Below, piece by piece: positions 62,210-64,000 of a DNA stretch of 64,000 nt (the stretch's first letter is position 1; each line of letters opens with the position of its first letter). The notes under the pieces were generated by a model that searched no databases, was not told where the DNA came from, and saw only the letters and a list, made by a program, of their open reading frames with translations. Location of the stretch: the NCBI RefSeq assembly GCF_900112815.1, contig NZ_FOND01000014.1:86888-150887 (forward strand). The letters are read 5' to 3'. The DNA is from Blastococcus tunisiensis. GTDB taxonomy: Bacteria; Actinomycetota; Actinomycetes; Mycobacteriales; Geodermatophilaceae. The position numbers and the translations under genes were made by a program.

Positions 62210-62806
62210 ATGACCCAGGCCGGATCCGGAGCGAGCGCACAGCCCGACGAGCCGGCCGGGACAAGGCCCGTCCGTGACGACGCAGCGCCCGCCCGTGACG
62301 ACGCAGGGCCTGCCCGTGACGACGAGACGGCCGACGTCCCCGGGCGCCCGGGTCCGGTCGCCGGGTTCCGGACCGGGCTGGTCGTCGCCGTGGTGTTCGT
62401 GCTCGGGCTGGCCCTCGGGGCCGTCGCCGTCGGGCTGCTCGGCGACACCACCCCGCCCGCGGTGAGCGACCAGGCCGGTGAGGGGCCGTCGGACGGCGGC
62501 CTCGTGATCGGGGACCTGGACCCGGACGACGGCCCGTTCCAGGTGAACGGCGCGTGCCTGGGTGCCGTGAACGCCCTGCAGGACGGCTACGCGACCATGG
62601 ACGAGCTGGGCCGCGCCGCCACCGCCCTGGACGCGGCGCAGCTGGACGAGGTCGTCCGCAGGCTGCAGCCGCTCCAGCGACAGCTCGAGGCCGACGTCGC
62701 GGCCTGCCGGGTCCGCGAGATCGACGACCCGCCCGGGGGGACCTCGGCTCCCGGCGGGACCGCCACTCCCCGGTCGTCGGCCCCCACGTCGTCCCCCACG
62801 GACTGA
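62210..62806 (+). CDS. Single-pass membrane protein with Arg-Asp-Asp repeats, unknown function
   Basis: A 198-residue protein. The cytoplasmic lead carries three near-repeats (VRDDAAPA, ARDDAGPA, ARDDE), followed by a membrane segment (GLVVAVVFVLGLALGAVAVGLLG) and an exported domain of about 70 residues with two cysteines (NGACLGAVNALQDGYA and DVAACRVREI) flanking a helical region rich in L, D and Q. The end is disordered and rich in S, T, P and G. ATG 62210 follows ACAGGAGG. GGGTAAAGC at 62171-62179 could be a SigB-type -10. It is divergent from the MMPL gene. Confidence 0.68.
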   Translation: MTQAGSGASAQPDEPAGTRPVRDDAAPARDDAGPARDDETADVPGRPGPVAGFRTGLVVAVVFVLGLALGAVAVGLLGDTTPPAVSDQAGEGPSDGGLVIGDLDPDDGPFQVNGACLGAVNALQDGYATMDELGRAATALDAAQLDEVVRRLQPLQRQLEADVAACRVREIDDPPGGTSAPGGTATPRSSAPTSSPTD

Positions 62807-62842
62807 TCCGGGGCCACGGCTCAGGCAGGGCGTCCGGTCCCC

Positions 62843-63451
62843 TCAGTCGCCGGCCGGTGCCGGTGCCGCCTCGATCCGTACCGCCGCGAGGGCCACCTGC
62901 CCCTCGGCCCCGGACAGCCACGCCTCCGGATTCCCGAAGACCGCATCGGCCGCGATGCCGAAGTCGGCCTCGAAGGTGTCGGGGGCCACCTCGACGGCGG
63001 TCCCGGTCACCTCGACGACGTCGCCCGCGGCCACCTCGGGCGACGGGGTGGCCGACACCACCCCGACCGGATCCCCGGTGTCCCCCGCGATCCGGAACGC
63101 GCTCGCCACGTCGGTCGAGGCGAGCAGCTCGGTGATCCGGCCCCGGACGGTCACCTCCTCGCCGACGAAGGAACCGGGATCGCCGAAGAAGGTGCGCTCG
63201 TCCGACGGTGTCGTGGACCCGTCCGCCGGGTCCGTGCTGCCCATGGCGGAGACCTGGTCCTCCAGCGTGGCGACCCGGTCCTCGAGGCGGGCCACCTCCT
63301 CCTGCACCTGCTGGAGGTCCTCGGCGGTGATCCCGGACGGGTCCGGGGTCCCCGGATCGCTGCACCCGACCAGGCCCAGAGTCACACCGAATGCTGCCCC
63401 GACCACCCGGCAGCTGCACGACGGGGCGGGCTTCCTGCCCGAGCTGCTCAT
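62843..63451 (-). CDS. Coiled-coil/OB-like lipoprotein, paralogue of the one at 32545
   Basis: A 202-residue lipoprotein with lipobox LVGC near residue 30, then a coiled coil (LQQVQEEVARLEDRVATLEDQV) and a beta-rich domain: FVGEEVTVRGRITELLAST, SAFRIAGDTGDPVGVVSA, GDVVEVTGTAVEVAPDTFEADFG. It has exactly the same length and order as the protein at 32545-33153. ATG 63451 follows GCGGAGGAACCG. It converges with the RDD-repeat membrane protein gene and is preceded by the IS30 fragment, 254 bp upstream. Function is unknown. Confidence 0.78.
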   Translation of the reverse strand: MSSSGRKPAPSCSCRVVGAAFGVTLGLVGCSDPGTPDPSGITAEDLQQVQEEVARLEDRVATLEDQVSAMGSTDPADGSTTPSDERTFFGDPGSFVGEEVTVRGRITELLASTDVASAFRIAGDTGDPVGVVSATPSPEVAAGDVVEVTGTAVEVAPDTFEADFGIAADAVFGNPEAWLSGAEGQVALAAVRIEAAPAPAGD

Positions 63452-63689
63452 CGGTTCCTCCGCATCGGATCGGTCGGCGGCGGGTCCGGGTTCCGTCCGG
63501 CCCGTTCCTGCGATGCCCGCGGTGCGGGTTTCCATCCCCAGCACACGCTCCCCGACACCGAGTCGCAAGGCTGCCGCAAACGACGTGCGAATGCTCGCCC
63601 CCTCCCACCGGGACCAGTGCGGCAATAGGTGGGCAGAGATGTGGGACCGGGCCATCGAACGGCGGCCGGCGTGTGCGCTGGCGCCCGGT

Positions 63690-64000
63690 TTCGAGGCGGC
63701 GGATTCACTCGGTCGTCGCAACACCGGCTAGTTGATCGTCGGAGAGTAGTCGGTCGAGGTGCTCGGCTGGGGTGTGGAAGTCGAGGGTCTTGCGGGGGCG
63801 GCCGTTGAGCTTGTCGGCGATGGCGTCTAGGTCTGCTGCGCTGTGCACCGAGAGGTCGGTGGCTTTGGGCAGGTACTGGCGGAGCAGCCCGTTGGTGTTC
63901 TCGTTGCTGCCGCGCTGCCACGGTGAGTGCGGGTCGCAGAAGTAGATCGGCAGGTCGGCGGCGATGGTGATCTCGGCGTGCCTGCGCATCTCCAGGCCCT
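63690..64000 (-). mobile_element. IS30-family insertion sequence, 3' end (cut by window edge)
   Basis: Contains the 3' part of an IS30-type transposase running off the right edge. The left end of the element should be near 63680-63705, where the minus strand reads GGTGTTGCGACGACC running through the stop codon; the exact terminus cannot be set from one end. Confidence 0.6.
63705..64000 (-). CDS. IS30-family transposase, C-terminal fragment
   Basis: The last 98 codons of a transposase whose 5' end is outside the window; the frame is open to base 64000. The DDE-domain end reads [63 protein letters not shown], which is the classical IS30 pattern: the second D followed by the catalytic glutamate in NENTNG, then NxRPRKxLxxxTP. 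The gene's end overlaps the likely terminal inverted repeat. Whether it is intact cannot be known. Confidence 0.9.
   Translation of the reverse strand, partial: GLEMRRHAEITIAADLPIYFCDPHSPWQRGSNENTNGLLRQYLPKATDLSVHSAADLDAIADKLNGRPRKTLDFHTPAEHLDRLLSDDQLAGVATTE

Overview
The window is very GC-rich, high-coding-density actinobacterial chromosome. Lipobox proteins, GTG starts, 4-bp stop/start overlaps and the order of the garA/ftsR/gcvH block point to Actinomycetota. Protein style (short acidic lipoproteins, a DUF5999 protein, a GH65/phosphomutase pair) suggests a member of the Geodermatophilaceae or a close relative; that family assignment is inference from memory, not a search. No rRNA, tRNA, CRISPR array, prophage or classical biosynthetic cluster was seen. 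The one mobile element is an IS30-type transposase cut by the right edge.

Layout. 1-4.5 kb: a minus-strand run of thymidine kinase (cut by the left edge), an MFS carrier, a lysophospholipid-type acyltransferase, a glycerophosphodiester phosphodiesterase and a PatB-type C-S lyase/aminotransferase. 4.6-6.4 kb: a small zinc-finger protein, a tiny lipoprotein, about 0.8 kb of non-coding DNA rich in palindromes and tandem repeats, and a VOC protein. 6.5-10.3 kb: an ABC exporter divergent from a NarL/DesR-type two-component system, with nested palindromes between them. 10.3-19.8 kb: LysE carrier, M50-like protease, GH65 phosphorylase with beta-phosphoglucomutase-like HAD, RKIP-like protein, class A beta-lactamase-fold hydrolase, GNAT, pantothenate kinase, DUF5999 and DinB proteins.

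19.8-29.5 kb is a conserved core block in the same order as Mycobacterium tuberculosis Rv1832 to Rv1822: gcvP, MerR, bifunctional nuclease, ftsR, garA, gcvH, DUF881, small basic protein, DUF881, pgsA-like. It links glycine cleavage, FHA-domain control of central nitrogen/carbon flux and division or envelope genes. An EF-G paralogue and a DUF1918 protein follow.

32-42 kb is an envelope and signalling region: coiled-coil/OB-like lipoproteins, two GerMN-domain lipoproteins, a phospholipase D-like enzyme, an OmpR-type two-component system with its own GerMN lipoprotein (a layout like MtrA-MtrB-LpqB), a STAS protein lacking the usual serine, and a three-gene overlapping set headed by a PEP-synthase/rifampin-phosphotransferase-like enzyme. 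42-52 kb: metallophosphatase, membrane-anchored sulfite-oxidase-like molybdoenzyme, a CYP152-type peroxygenase P450, two overlapping GH13 enzymes, a P19-like metal protein and a BrkB-type membrane protein. 52.6-64 kb: FUSC protein, a protein with two fused PAP2 domains, two alpha/beta hydrolases, a calcineurin-like phosphoesterase, a SodC-fold lipoprotein without its histidines, an MMPL/DUF2993 pair, another coiled-coil/OB-like lipoprotein and the IS30 fragment.

A recurring regulatory theme is leaderless expression. At least seven genes have a perfect TAnnnT -10 hexamer 6-8 nt before the start codon and no Shine-Dalgarno; four more have a GGGTAGC-type box at the same distance. Genes inside operons mostly use ATGA/GTGA overlaps or AGGAG-type ribosome sites.
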